64,000 nt of DNA from Craspedostauros australis (Eukaryota; Bacillariophyta; Bacillariophyceae; Mastogloiales; Achnanthaceae), in the NCBI GenBank assembly GCA_026770025.1, contig JAMXDE010000032.1, positions 310,001 to 374,000 of the forward strand, read 5' to 3'. Shown here one piece after another: positions 34,340 to 46,049 of the stretch (positions within the stretch are counted from its first letter, which is position 1; each line of letters begins with the position of its first letter). Below the pieces are notes generated by a model that saw nothing but the letters and a program-made list of their open reading frames with translations, searched no databases and was not told the DNA's origin. Position numbers and translations under genes: made by a program.

Positions 34340-35117
34340 TGTTGGAAATCCGGGGTTATAGTAGTAGACTAATCTGTTATCAGTCTGTACCGTTTTAGAA
34401 CTGTGAGCACAACATGCTCATCTCCTTTCGATTCCAGTTTCACAACAAGCATGATCTGCAGTAGCCACTCGAGGTCTCACCCTTTAGCTTGGCTTCTTTC
34501 GTCTGCATCTTCATCTTGCTTTCATCGTGGTTCATCGCATGTTTAGCTGAGAGTTGGAGAGTACCTACATTCGTCAAGTTCATACTCGTAGACCTGTAGG
34601 TACCTCTCCTTCGGTCTCCTGTCACTTCACTGGTCCCACTTCATTTCAGTTCCTCCCTCCGGTCATCTCGATGGTTGCCTTTGGATGCTTGGAACTTATT
34701 GTCATCTGGATCGTGGTCTTGGGTGAATAGGGATCGCCTCTGTTTCGCTTTCTCACATTAGGTTCTCAGGGACGCGTCGACTTGTTCAGATATATTGGTT
34801 GTCGCGCTCATTCGATTCACTCAGGGCTGGTGTGTTGCCATCGTCATAGATCTCTCGGTTCCCGACCGTTATTGGGACATGGCCGAGTAGGCCACTGGAT
34901 GAGGGTGCTTGGATGTCACATAAGACAGGTAAGGCCATTGGGCTGTCCGAGTGCAACTGGTCGATTGCTAGGTTGCGGTTTGTCTGGGAGGTGCTATTGG
35001 GGGTTGCGGCAATCATGGGTATCTTTGCACTTAATACCATTCCTGTTCCAGTCAGTCCTCATGGGAGCTGCGGTAGAATAGGGTATCTTTGCAAAGTCGT
35101 ACCCCCGATTCCTGACA
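34340..35117 (-). repeat. Copia 5' LTR
   Basis: 778 bp, matching the other LTR throughout as far as I compared. Just inside it (34326-34339 and the first LTR base) lies the palindrome ACGTTTCGAAACGT, near where a primer-binding site is expected; I could not match it to a tRNA. Confidence 0.92.
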
Positions 35118-35321
35118 CTTGTTGCTATTGATGCCTCCTCAGACGTACGCTTCCATTGGCATTTGGCCGGTCGGACGTGTCATCTTGCCGATCCTCTTTG
35201 TTGTCATTCATTCGTTGTTTCACTAGTAGTTTTTGCTGTCTGTTGTTTGTCTTTGATTTGTTTATTCGTGGTTTATTTGCTGCAACAATTTCTTCCGGAA
35301 GTTGGTTCCCTTCAAAAATTG

Positions 35322-35339
35322 CATTGATCAACTAATTTA
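35322..35339. repeat. LINE target-site duplication, right copy
   Basis: CATTGATCAACTAATTTA, an exact match to 18476-18493. It marks the 5' end of the LINE on the minus strand. Confidence 0.93.
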
Positions 35340-35437
35340 CTCTGCCCTGCCTGGCTCTCAACAACAAGTGGTTTCAAGCCGGTTGAGAACAGGCCATCTC
35401 AGGGATTGTGTCCCCGAAAGGCACATAACATTCACTC

Positions 35438-38400
35438 TGTGGATGAACAGCCTCATTCACAATCGTGACTTGATTCTGCGAACGTGTTGGATGGATCTTG
35501 TGCCACAAGAATGGGGGACGATAGAAATCCACAACAAGCCATGACAACACAGAGAAAGACAATCAATTGCCTCTGTTGATCGTGATGGACTGAAACGGCA
35601 CAAGCCAGGCCATGTCGCCAGAAGCAAGAAAGCAGTGAACAATATGCAAAGTGACCACATGTCATGAAACAGAAATGCCCGTTCAAAGCATCCGTGAGTT
35701 TTGAGCCTTCCAATGGCTCCCACCTCCATAGCTCGTACTTGCAAGAGGCTCACTCTGCAGTCCAGGAACTTCTCAATCAGTTCAGGTGTCTGATGGTGAC
35801 CCGTCTCTCCACCACCACTTCCACCTCCGTCTCCAGGCAGCGAAGTTGAGCTTCCTTGGGTTGAAGCCGGGATTTATTGAGATTCGCGGACAGTAACGAA
35901 ACTAGCAGTCCTTCTCTCCTTGGGCAATTTGCGGTCTCTTGTTTCCGCAACACTCCCGAAGCGCTGTTTCGCACTCTTTGCTCCACACGTTTCGCTGTGT
36001 AAGTGGAACAATGTGGTACGACTATCGGTGCGAATGTGTTGGCTTTCTGCACAGGAACGACGAAAGACCACTTTCCTCGCCTCCGCATCAAAGAGGGCGA
36101 CGCTGAACACGGTCACGCCGTGTCCGTTGATGGGAAGGGGATTGACATCCGAACTGCGTCGAAGTTTGCGCGCCAAATTTGTTGTTTTCTTTGTTGGTTC
36201 ACGGGATTCAGGTGGCATGTTGTTCACGATGTTTTATGTTCGGACATGTCTGACGACAAACAATATTGTCCAGAGAAGCACAGACACCGAATTATGAAAT
36301 GAGAACAGGAGAGACTCTTGTGCTTGCGGACAAACAACGAAGTCCGTTTGTGGCGGTTGTTGGCGCACAACGCGCGACACAAAACAAGAGACAGGAAGAG
36401 CTACGGACAATGAGGGAACGGGAAGTACGACCAAGGAGAGATGACGAGATCAGGCACAACGACACCTGTCCAATGCATTCCACCAATCATGACAGGCACA
36501 ACACACTTCCCGAATTGTTGCACACAACAGTTCCAGTGAAAGCGAGCCACAGGTACCACGATCTTCCATGGACGGAGGCATGAGTTCAAGTGATGCCCAT
36601 CACTGCGGTCACAACGACCAAGACAATCAGGGAAGCAGCAGCAGGAGGAACAACAGCAGGAGGAGCTTTACTCTTAGCGAAGACGCTGGCGGCGGCAACC
36701 ATTCTGGGCGAAATGGCGTCATGGGATCAGAATCCAATGGCGATAACGAGAACAGCAGAGAGCACGGAAATTCGTCACCACCACTGCCACTACCACAGCG
36801 ATCATTCGAAGACAATGACATTGATAGCGACAGCGATAGCAATGGAGGCGACAGTGATGTTGCTATAGCGAGCGTTGAAACCCCATCAGGCAATACGTTG
36901 GATGACACCGTTGAAGGCACAGTCCAAAGCACCGTTGAAAGCACGCTGGGTAGCACACGGGACACCCCACAGCCCAATCCTGCCCAGGTACCTTCTTTGC
37001 TGGAATCGACATTGCAATCGACACCAACATCAACAGCATCCGCATCATCCGCACCATCCAGCAATATTCTGACGTTGATAGAGCATGGTGCCCAGCCAGC
37101 GACGCTTGATAACCGAACTCCATCCGTGGGTTTCCATGTCGGCAATCGCGCTGACACTCACATCGATCCAGAGCCTTCTCAGCCCCCCAACCGAGGTCGC
37201 AGTCACGATCGCAATCATTCCGTCCACAGTGCACGTTCGCTGTCAATCAACGGCCGTCGCTACTCAACAGCAAGCCTCCGATCCAGCTTCTCCCAAGCAA
37301 ATTCGACCACCCGGTTGCAACGACGACGACGCAGCAGTGACATGCAAAGCATTGACCGCAAGGTGCGATCTTCCCGCACCCGTCCTCGGAAGCAGGTCAC
37401 GCAAACCGATCGCTTCAACCAAATCCAATCTCACCTCCAAAAGGAAGACGCCTCGAAAACGCAACGTGCGTCTCATCAACAAACAACCGACGACAGAAAA
37501 CAGAGACACGAAGCCAAGCTTGATCGACCTCGGCGAAAGCAACACAAAATATCCTCCGACGATGATGCTTCCCATGGCAGTGACTCACCCATCCGAAGTA
37601 CCGTTAAGAAAAGGCGCCAGTCGCATGACAGCTCATCTTCAGAATCTTCCTACACTCAATTCGGATCTGCCAGCGGAGTCCGCCTGGGAGACCACTTCAG
37701 TGACCAAACAACGATCGCCGATGATCTTTCTGGTGCGAACCATGCTTCTGAGAATACCAATCGCGACAGCAACGGACGCGTCGATAGCAGCCCTGGCTTG
37801 GACCTGCAACAGGATGCAACGGATCCAAATCAAAAGGCTCCGATCATGGCGACGCTGGCGCCTTGCGTTGATCAGGTTCGGGAAGATCTCAAGGACGAAA
37901 TCACGCAAGAGCTTCGAATCCAACAACAGAGTGCGAGGGTGTCGTACGATTACACTCATCTTCAAACTGCCATCGTGGTGGCGAGCGACGGGAAGGCCGT
38001 GGATATGGAGAACACCATGCTCGCCGACGGACGAAGTGAAAACCTCCACGAGAACAACGACGAGTCAGACAGCAATGCTGCAGTCGCTCAACGCAAGCGC
38101 CGGCAATTGCAGATGGTGGCAATTGCCATCTGTTTACTCAGCACAATCGGAATTGTCGTAGCTGTCATCCTTGCCACAGGCGCGGGCACAGATGCTGGTA
38201 ATGGCAGTGCCGTCGGAGACAACGAAACAGACGACCAGGTGGGATTTAGCAACACTTCATCTCCAACCATCATGCCAACACTGTCTCCGACCTCCTCCCC
38301 GACAACTGAAGAAACATTTTTTCTGACTGAGGAAACGGTCATCGACCTTCTCGTCAGCATCATCGGTCCTGCCTTGATGGGGCCGCCTTCCTTCACCAAC

Positions 38401-39845
38401 GCAACGGTATTTATGGACAAAGAATCAGACGAATATCAAACCATGCTGTGGATGTCAACCTCCGATCAACGGACTGCGGAGTTGATGCTGCGGAACGACC
38501 CTTCTGACGCCGCGCACCTGCTGGAACGCTACATCGTCTCCAAGATGCACCTCGCAATGAATGGATTCGCGTGGAGAAACCAGGTCAACTTCCTCACCGA
38601 CATGGACATCTGCCTGTGGAACCAAGTGGAACCCCAAGAATATGGTATTTTCTGCGATCCGGAAGGCTTTGTCCAATCCATCATGTTCTTCAACAACAAC
38701 ATGAAAGGCACCATCCCTTTGGACTTCTACCAATTGTCCAATCTACAGAATGTATGCTTCAGCGTCAACTTCAAAATCACTGGGACGATTTCGTCGTACA
38801 TCGGCAACTTGCGCAATCTGGCTACTTTCCAAGCCCACTCGACCAGCCTCAGTGGATCAATCCCAACAGAAATTGGATTGCTGGTGGACCTGATGCAACT
38901 GTACCTACCCTCCACACGACTCTCTGGGGAAATCCCGTCAGAGCTCGGGCGCCTCACGGCGCTGACCCAGCTTGACCTCCTCAAAAATCAGATCTCCGGC
39001 ACGATCCCAACTGAACTGGGGGATTGCACGAGCATGGTCATTTTGGGAATGCATGACATGCCAAAGCTGAACGGGACTTTACCATCCGAACTGGGGAGGA
39101 TGACGAGGCTGGCCAACGTCTTCTTCTCAAACACGGGCCTGAGCGGAACAGTTCCCTCGTCTTTCGCTCAGATGTTCAACCTGTTCCAATTCTACATTGG
39201 AGGATCCATGATCACTGGCAACCTGGATCCGATCTTTTGCAGCGACAGCACGGTCCCGGCAGACATGTGGAGCGACTGCAGACCGGATCTTGTCGATGGT
39301 AACCCACCCCGCGTGGCATGCAGCTGTTGCGCAGGCTGTTGCAGCGACGGCCAGGCATGCGAGGAGCGAATACCGCAACATGACGGATGCAACAGAAATT
39401 GCGTCGCCTGCGATACTTTTGGCAAAGGTGTCTATGCGTCGACCTGCGAATCGTGTCCGTCCTTCCATGATCCCGACACGAACGAGACTGTGCATCAGTG
39501 CTCCGGCTCGTGCCAATGGAATTCAACAGAGGGCGTTTGCCAGACCAGAACAACCGGATTCTACGATGGTGATTGAGGAAACACATCAGAGGAGCCCCCA
39601 TCCCGTCCCGTCACAAACGAAACTGCGCGAAGAGTTGATGGGACAGCAGCTCTCATGGAAGGTATCTACATTCCACATGCACGAACGGAGTTATGCGTAC
39701 CTGCGCTCAGCCCCGATGTAGCTACGAGTAGAAAAGAATAGTAGTATGGTGCGCGTACACACACACACACACCCTATCCGAAATAGAGAGCCCACTATGT
39801 TAGTAGAGGACAGTCAAGACGCTTTCGTGGAGGTTGTCGCCAATG
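35438..39845. repeat. Segmental duplication, copy 2 (4.41 kb)
   Basis: Partner of 5644-10025 in the same orientation. The 5' flank, LRR gene and 3' flank all match closely. Differences cluster at the LRR N terminus (about 100 bases replaced or inserted), at the SPT repeat, and at the CA microsatellite. Beyond GCCAATG the two copies share nothing. The 98 bases between the LINE repeat and this start are residual spacer. Confidence 0.92.
36568..39576 (+). CDS. Single-pass transmembrane LRR protein, copy 2 (1002 aa)
   Basis: The ATG at 36568 has a strong context (TTCCATGG); a second ATG at 36580 is the one shared with copy 1. The architecture matches copy 1: a disordered, charged N-terminal half, one membrane helix (MVAIAICLLSTIGIVV) near residue 515, a short SPT stretch (reduced here and followed by TEETFFLTEETVID), about seven LRRs and a Cys-rich tail (SCCAGCCSDGQAC). 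This copy carries a unique ~45-residue insert near the N terminus (RRSFTLSEDAGGGNHSGRNG). Upstream, the frame that is open into copy 1's gene ends at 36583 here, so the extra N-terminal codons of copy 1 are probably leader. No kinase is present. A receptor-like or adhesion role is inferred. Confidence 0.85.
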   Translation: MDGGMSSSDAHHCGHNDQDNQGSSSRRNNSRRSFTLSEDAGGGNHSGRNGVMGSESNGDNENSREHGNSSPPLPLPQRSFEDNDIDSDSDSNGGDSDVAIASVETPSGNTLDDTVEGTVQSTVESTLGSTRDTPQPNPAQVPSLLESTLQSTPTSTASASSAPSSNILTLIEHGAQPATLDNRTPSVGFHVGNRADTHIDPEPSQPPNRGRSHDRNHSVHSARSLSINGRRYSTASLRSSFSQANSTTRLQRRRRSSDMQSIDRKVRSSRTRPRKQVTQTDRFNQIQSHLQKEDASKTQRASHQQTTDDRKQRHEAKLDRPRRKQHKISSDDDASHGSDSPIRSTVKKRRQSHDSSSSESSYTQFGSASGVRLGDHFSDQTTIADDLSGANHASENTNRDSNGRVDSSPGLDLQQDATDPNQKAPIMATLAPCVDQVREDLKDEITQELRIQQQSARVSYDYTHLQTAIVVASDGKAVDMENTMLADGRSENLHENNDESDSNAAVAQRKRRQLQMVAIAICLLSTIGIVVAVILATGAGTDAGNGSAVGDNETDDQVGFSNTSSPTIMPTLSPTSSPTTEETFFLTEETVIDLLVSIIGPALMGPPSFTNATVFMDKESDEYQTMLWMSTSDQRTAELMLRNDPSDAAHLLERYIVSKMHLAMNGFAWRNQVNFLTDMDICLWNQVEPQEYGIFCDPEGFVQSIMFFNNNMKGTIPLDFYQLSNLQNVCFSVNFKITGTISSYIGNLRNLATFQAHSTSLSGSIPTEIGLLVDLMQLYLPSTRLSGEIPSELGRLTALTQLDLLKNQISGTIPTELGDCTSMVILGMHDMPKLNGTLPSELGRMTRLANVFFSNTGLSGTVPSSFAQMFNLFQFYIGGSMITGNLDPIFCSDSTVPADMWSDCRPDLVDGNPPRVACSCCAGCCSDGQACEERIPQHDGCNRNCVACDTFGKGVYASTCESCPSFHDPDTNETVHQCSGSCQWNSTEGVCQTRTTGFYDGD

Positions 39846-41031
39846 TGCAGCATTGGACCTACTCGTGCGCTGAAACCGTGGAATCGATCGATGCAGTTGT
39901 TTCTTTCGCCTAGCATCTCCTTGTGCACGAGTAGTCGGATTACACACAGCAACATCACAATCAATGTTGCTTCCCGTGCTTTCCTCCTGCTCTTCCATTG
40001 GCACTGTTGTGTCCTCGCCTTTGTACGCGTGTCCTGGCGCAATCTTCTCTCCGTGACCGGTCTTGCGACCGCCAGCGTTTCCCCTACTCGAATGGTGAAA
40101 TGATAGAAAGGGCATGAATCCGCAACCTCAACGAGCAACATAGTCGTCATGTTAGTGTTATCGGACGTGTGGAGAGTGCAGCAGCGCACTCTCTCTCTCT
40201 CTCTCTCTGGGGAGCCGAGCGGCCGTCCACCATGGCTGTTGGATAAACGTGATTGAAGGAGGCTAAGAAGGGAGGAACGAGAAGAGATGATGGCAGGTTG
40301 GCTCTAGTCCCGAATCAGTCTTGTATGATTGCGTTCGAACATCACTTGAAAACAGAACATAGAACAAGTTCGCTCCAACACTCCGTATTTGTTGGAATAT
40401 GTTTTCTTCCCGATACCCCATCTGAAAGCTGCTGTCCAATTTACGGACAACAGACATGTCCGTCAAAGCAACAACAAAAAACAATACAGTGTCGCTAACG
40501 ACTCGCGAGAGGGTAACGGACACAACAACCAATATCAGCACATTCACCGAATCATGTAAATAGAAATGGCGTGACTGAGCGCGACTCACTATTCCAATCT
40601 TGACTAGATTAAACGTAGGTGTCGACCATGACGCTCCGCGTGTTGCGTGAGCGCAACGGGATACCTTCACGACAACCGCTCTTTCCCGTCGACCGCCACA
40701 AGTCATAGCCCTTCTCATGTACGGTATAACAGCGACAACAACAGCATCTCCCTCGCTTGTTGCGATGAACAGCAGAAATATGTGTATAAAGAGATCGGAC
40801 AACTCTCTGCGTGTACGATTAACTTCGAATTGCTATTCTACCATGCTTTATGTATTAAATTCCGAAAGGGTGGCCCATGCATGGTTGTCCAGACTCGCTT
40901 CATTCCAATTGACTCCATTGAAGCGGATGAATGCCCATTCACGTCCGTATCTCTGCCTGTATGTACGTGCGGAGCGTGTGTGGGTGGTATGATCACGCTG
41001 ATTCGCCATGACTACTCTGTAGTATTCGAAC
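39846..41031. other. Intergenic, no gene recognised
   Basis: Sequence unrelated to the copy-1 flank starts here. A CT microsatellite lies near 40188-40207. The open frames on the minus strand (such as 40263-40802) lack an ATG near the start and have poor composition. Its right end is the 3' flank of the RNI-LRR gene. Confidence 0.4.
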
Positions 41032-44000
41032 TCAAAGCAAATCCAACAACACCATCTCAGCATCCGAAAATGTGGATTTGGCGGCGGTGGTGTCCATGCT
41101 TCTGCTCGTATTCTGTTCCGTCTCCTGTTCGTTGGTGTAAACATCGTCACCATCGAACATGGCACTTTCGACGTACTTGAGCTTTCGCAGCAAGGACAAT
41201 GTCTGCGTGGACGGCTTCGTACCAAGGGATGCCAATTTCTCCTGCAGTGATCAACGAATGGTTCATGAGCGAACATGATATGGCATGCGTGTACCATGGT
41301 GTGCGTGGTTTCAAGGGGCGAAGTTGAAGAACAGCGTTGGATGGTGAGTGGTGTTGTTCGTATGAAGGGTATCAGAGGGCACGCCCAGGAGCTCCATCTT
41401 CAATCGGCAAACATGTGTCATAGTCCCTTCCTTCCAATATTCACGTGCACACATTAACATTGACATTCACATCATCTCCCTCCCTCTCTCACACACACAC
41501 TCAATTCGTCCCACCACTTCTTCCATTCCAGACACAAAAAACGTACCCGAATTCTGGGATAAAAGTCGATGCGTGGCATCAAGTGCTTGGCCCGTTTCGC
41601 CGATGGTGGTTTGTTGAGATCCGTGAGAACCGTCGAAGGTCGTTTGTGCGCGTTGATGTGGATCGGCGTGGCTGGCAGTTTGGAGCTGTGGGAAGTGGTC
41701 GGTGACGCAGCAGCGGCGGCGGCAACCGCAGTTGCAGGAGGAACCGCATCCTCTCTTTCCACCTTCTCGTCTTCCACGAGCGTTGACATGCCGTTCATGT
41801 TTACATCAATCTGGACACTGGCGTTGGCCGCACCGTTGGCGAAACTGTTCCTTTCCGCAGTTCCTCCGTTTTGCTTTTGCTCGTCCGCACCGCCTGCGGC
41901 TCCGACGAGATCTGCTGTCGAAGTGTTAGTTCGCAGTTGCGTATCGGAGGACTTGGCGGAGCCAGTGTCGCCGTCGGAACCATAGGCAGGTGAGAAGAAG
42001 TACTGATGGAGCTGCCACAAATCCGCATTCTTGAATTCGAGATTCGTGAGGTCTTGCAGGGCCTTCGCGTGATCACGGAGCCATTTGAGATTCTTGCTGC
42101 GCTGGTGTGTGTCGACCTTCGGCTTCATGCTGCTGCGGCTGCTGCGATGTCGGAGTCTATTCAAGCTGTTCTTGCTGCTGCTGCGCTTCCTGCCGCCCAT
42201 CCTTCGGCCTTGCGAGTTGTGCCGAGGTATGCCAGTCACGGTGACGGTATTTGCAACGCCGTCTGCTGTCTCGGCAGTCGAAGCGACTCCAAGACCTTCA
42301 ATGCCATCTTCGCCATCCTCTTCGTTGTCATCGAACGAGTAGTCGTCCGAGTACGATGATCGGTCGAAGGAGTCTGTTTCCGACCATTCTCCGGCCTGCT
42401 CCGCGCCGCCTCCGCCATCAAATCCGTCATTCCAGGCCGGGACCCGCAGGCTGCCATCCTGTGCACCTTCCAGAATCGCAGCATCGGCAGGCAGCACAGG
42501 CGATCCTTCCAACTCAACATGCTCCTCCTCAAATCGCATTCTGGCTGACTCGGACTCCGACAGCGCCGTGAATGCCTTCTTGGCGGCACCTGCGACAGTC
42601 GCGGGTGCCTCTGGACCAGGTCGGGCCCCCGTCGACCGTCCGAAATTGCTCATCGAGTTGTGCAAACGATATTGGAACCACATGTACCGCACGAAGCTGA
42701 GGATTCGGTCATTGCCCCAATCTTGTGGCAGTTGCGGAATTCCGAGCGTCATTGTGATGGCTGCAAATCAAGATGCAGTAGAGTATTGGGAATGAACGAA
42801 CGAACGAACGAAAAACGAGGCACATGGCACCGATGAAGACAAACCGTATGAATATGGTTGTGCATGGGTGGAATCGTTTAACGGGACGTGAGCAAAAGGT
42901 GATGTTAGTTGACGTGTGGTTCGTTCATGGCAACGAAGTGCAACAAATGAATCAAGCGGTGGAATTCAACAACACGATACACAATATCGCAGCGCACTTA
43001 CGACCAAGCGGAAATCCCGTCAAGGAGCGGAGCGTGACTTCTCGGTTGGAGACGATGCCTGCGACTATGTGGCGTTGTCCGGAGTAGCCGATGGAACAGC
43101 TGTCGACGTTGAGGGCCTGCAATGTCGTGTTGTAGGCCAAGGCGTAGGATGTGGCCTTGGAGGCATTCTGATCCATGGGCATGCCAGCCAGGGAGATGGA
43201 GCGCATGGTTTGGTTTTCGGAGATGCTCTTCATGAGGGCCTTGATGCCGATGGTGGTGACGCGGTTGTAACTGAGGTCAAGCATTTGCAACTTCACGGCG
43301 CCGAGGACGACGGAGCACAGCTGCGCGCCGCGATCCTGTATTTTGTTGCTGTCGAGCTTGATGACGCGCAGGGTTTGCGATCCCCAGATGGCGTTCATGA
43401 GGCTTTCGACGCCCGTGCAGGTGATCTGGTTGAAGGAGACGTCGATGTAGGTGAGGGGCATGTTGCTGTTGTTCTGCGAGATGGCCTTGGAGAGGAGGTC
43501 CATGTCCTGATCGTCGATGTTGTTGTTGGATAGGGAGATGACCTTCATGCCCGCGTTGGTGATTATCATGGATGGCAACGCTAGGAAGCCTCGCCTGATT
43601 TTATTTCCGCTGGCGGAGACGCGGTTGATGCCGACATCGTTGAGGTAGAGCTCCTCGAGCGGGGTCGGCTGTCCCGGAAGGATCATGCCGCCGCTCTGCT
43701 GCAGTATTTGGATTCGCCTGGACTCCGATTGCGTGATGGCGCCCACAAGTATTTTGACGCCGGTGGAACCGATTGGGTTTGCGGAGAGGTGGAGGGAGGA
43801 GAGGCCGCTGGCACCGTGGAGGATGGCGCCGGCGATGGCCGCCACGCCTTTCGTTTTGATGTAATTCCCGGACAGGTATATGGTGCGCACGGCTGGGTTA
43901 CCTGCGACGAAGTGAAGAGCGATGGCCGCGCATCCGGCATCGCCAATGTGATTGAAGCCCATGTCGAGCACGGACAGGGTTCTGTGATGCTCGTTGTGCT

Positions 44001-46049
44001 GCACGCAGGCGGCGGCGATGATGCTGGCGCCTTCGTCACAGAACTGATTGCATGCTAGTTTGAGGACCGACAGTTGCTGGTTGTTTCGGATGAGGTCACT
44101 TATCCTCTGTGCGTCTGACAAGCCCAATCCTCTCCGTGACAAATCCACCTGTGCCCATTTGGTGAGCAAGGACGTAATTACACATGTGCGCGTGTGCGAG
44201 TAACACAGCATGACGGAATGAGAAGAAAGGGAAGTGTGATTTGGTGAGAAGGTTGTTGTTGCCGTGTGGTTGAATGCATACTGAAACGGGTGTTTGAATG
44301 AATGAATGAACGCTTGGAGGAATGAACGGACGAGTGCATTGATGTGAAGTGGTTGATTGCGATCGCCGAACGAGAAGGAAATCAAACAAAGCGAAGCGCC
44401 ATCCCGAACTCCATCGGAACCGTCTGCGCGGACGTGTGATTCGTGCCGACGCCGCTGAGTGCAAGAGACTCGCTTCATCGGCGATGCCAACATGGTGGTG
44501 TGGGTGCGACGATGACGCATGGTACGTATCAGGTTCCTTCCTGTTTTCCTTCCTTCCTTTCTCCATTCGCACGCTCTTTTGTCCGATCGTTTGTTTGTTC
44601 ATCTGTTCGTTCACGCGATGCCACGCCGCCCGTCTTCCTTCCATCGATGTGCTGGATAGCTTCCCAATGCTCAATGCACAGTGTCCAATGCACAGTGTCC
44701 AACGCAACACACATACACATCCGCAGATACACAGGCATGCTCCACATTCACAGTGATGGCGACCCTGATGATGACAAGGATGAAGTTGGCATGGATGTCG
44801 GCACCCGTGTCGACGTCAAATACCAATGTCATTCTCATTGCCACCACCATTCTGGAAGCCAATATCGACTTCAACACCAACGTCAAGGCGTATTTGAACG
44901 TCGATGACGATGTCTGATGCGCTTACGTACCACCAATAATCTTCCCGTGGGCGTGGCCTGCTGTAATCGATGCAAGAGAACATCCCTCGTGCGCAAGGAG
45001 AGAGATGTGCATACGTAGCTGTTCTGCAACGGTTCCACATCTTCGACAATCAACAATTCGTGATGCTGCGGCAGGGTGGGCAAGGCCGTGGCTGCTGTGT
45101 CATCGCCACCAAAGCGGCCTCGTTCTGTGTCATGATCCGATTCTTCATCTTCCTTGGCGAGGTATTGCTGCACCTGCGTGGGCAACAAGGTGGCATGGTC
45201 CTGTTCGGCGGAGGTGCGTTCGTGCAGCGCACCAGCCGAATCGTCGCTTGCGTCTGTGACCTGTCGCGTTGGATCGCCGCACATGGATTGCTCATCGCTG
45301 GAGGAAGCGTCACCCGAGATGTCCATTCCGATGTGGTTGCTGCGGTGAGAGTTGTCATGCAGATGACTCCTGTGTGCGAATGATTGATGCAGTTGGAGTT
45401 GCTGCTGCTGTAACTGTTGCTGTTGTTGTAATTGGCGATGTTGCTGCTGCTGTTGTAATTGGCGTTGTTGCTGATGTTGCTGATGCTGCTCCTGTTCTTT
45501 TTGTTGGTTCTGCTTGAGTTGTTGCAGTTGGTGTTGGTGTTCCTGCTCCTTGCGTTCATGCTGCAATCGTTGCAGGTTCTGGTGTGACGAAGTAGATAAC
45601 GACGATGCGACGGCTGGTGGAGGTGGTGGATGCGATTGCTGCTGGTGTGTGCATCCTTCCTTGATGGTCGCTGATTGTGTTGCCGATTGTGTTGCCGATT
45701 GCAATGCTGATTGCCTTGATGATGGTGTTACTGCCGGTGCTGATGGTGTTGCGACTGATTGAGCCACAGCGGATGATGAAGGCGTTGCCTGGCCGTTGCC
45801 CAGCTGACTGCCAAGGCTGATGTGATTGGTCTGGCTGCCTTGCGACGCTTGATGGCTTTGGGCGATCTGAGAAGCGTGAGCCATTGTTGTCTGGGCCATC
45901 GATGTGTGAGCTATGGATGTGTGAGCTATGGATGCGTGAGCTATGGATGCGTGAGGAAGCTGAGACAGCTGAGAGACTTGAGTGGTCGCACGGGCGGCTG
46001 TCCCTCCGGCCGCCCCGCTCGGCTGCTGTGTTTGGTTGATTGTTGACAT
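41032..46049 (-). CDS. RNI-type leucine-rich-repeat protein, four exons (~1,201 aa)
   Basis: My exons, in transcription order, are 46049-45015, 44148-43002, 42760-41547 and 41241-41032. The donors read GTATGC, GTAAGT and GTACGT; all acceptors end CAG; phases match at each join (0, 1, 0). Exon 1 is low in complexity, with ASIAH repeats, then Gln/His-rich tracts, ending ELLIVEDVEPLQNSY. Exon 2 carries RNase-inhibitor-like LRRs (VDLSRRGLGLSDAQ, LDMGFNHIGDAGCAAIA, IYLSGNYIKTKGVAAIAGA, LDLSYNRVTTIGIKALM), about 380 residues. Exon 3 begins TMTLGIPQLPQDW and is acidic and Ser-rich with basic RKRSSSKNS patches. Exon 4 ends in AEMVLLDLL. Such LRRs are protein-binding scaffolds; the partner is unknown. 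The 866-bp first intron could hide another exon. Confidence 0.72.

Larger units (their letters stand above)
27732..35117 (-). mobile_element. Ty1/copia LTR retrotransposon, whole-looking and young
   Basis: Two direct LTRs of about 779 bp (TG...CA ends) flank a 5.8-kb interior with one gag-pol frame on the minus strand. A CTTGTT repeat lies directly outside both ends (27726-27731 and 35118-35123), giving a 5-6 bp target-site duplication. A purine tract (GGAAGGG on the minus strand) lies next to the 3' LTR. The two LTRs look practically identical by eye, so insertion was recent. The domain order protease-integrase-RT-RNase H defines copia. It sits in the leader of the older LINE and appears whole. 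Confidence 0.93.
18494..35321 (-). mobile_element. Decayed non-LTR retrotransposon (LINE), about 8.8 kb without its insertions
   Basis: The element is on the minus strand, bounded by an exact 18-bp direct repeat. Its 3' end (18494) is a short ATT-repeat tail. From 5' to 3' it has ~0.2 kb of leader, ORF1 with a PHD-like zinc finger, and ORF2 with an APE-type endonuclease, reverse transcriptase, RNase H and a terminal CCHC knuckle. A solo LTR interrupts ORF1 and a Ty1/copia element interrupts the leader. Three in-frame stops, one frameshift and two substituted catalytic residues show it is dead, yet the target-site duplication is still perfect, so it is not ancient. The clade is not assigned. 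Confidence 0.9.

Noticed and set aside
40263-40802. 179-codon hydrophobic minus-strand ORF
   Set aside because: The frame opens with TTG rather than ATG, spans a non-coding flank and shows no motif.
44096-44710. 204-codon minus ORF overlapping the start of RNI-LRR exon 2
   Set aside because: It lies mainly in the first intron in a different frame and fits neither flanking splice site in phase.
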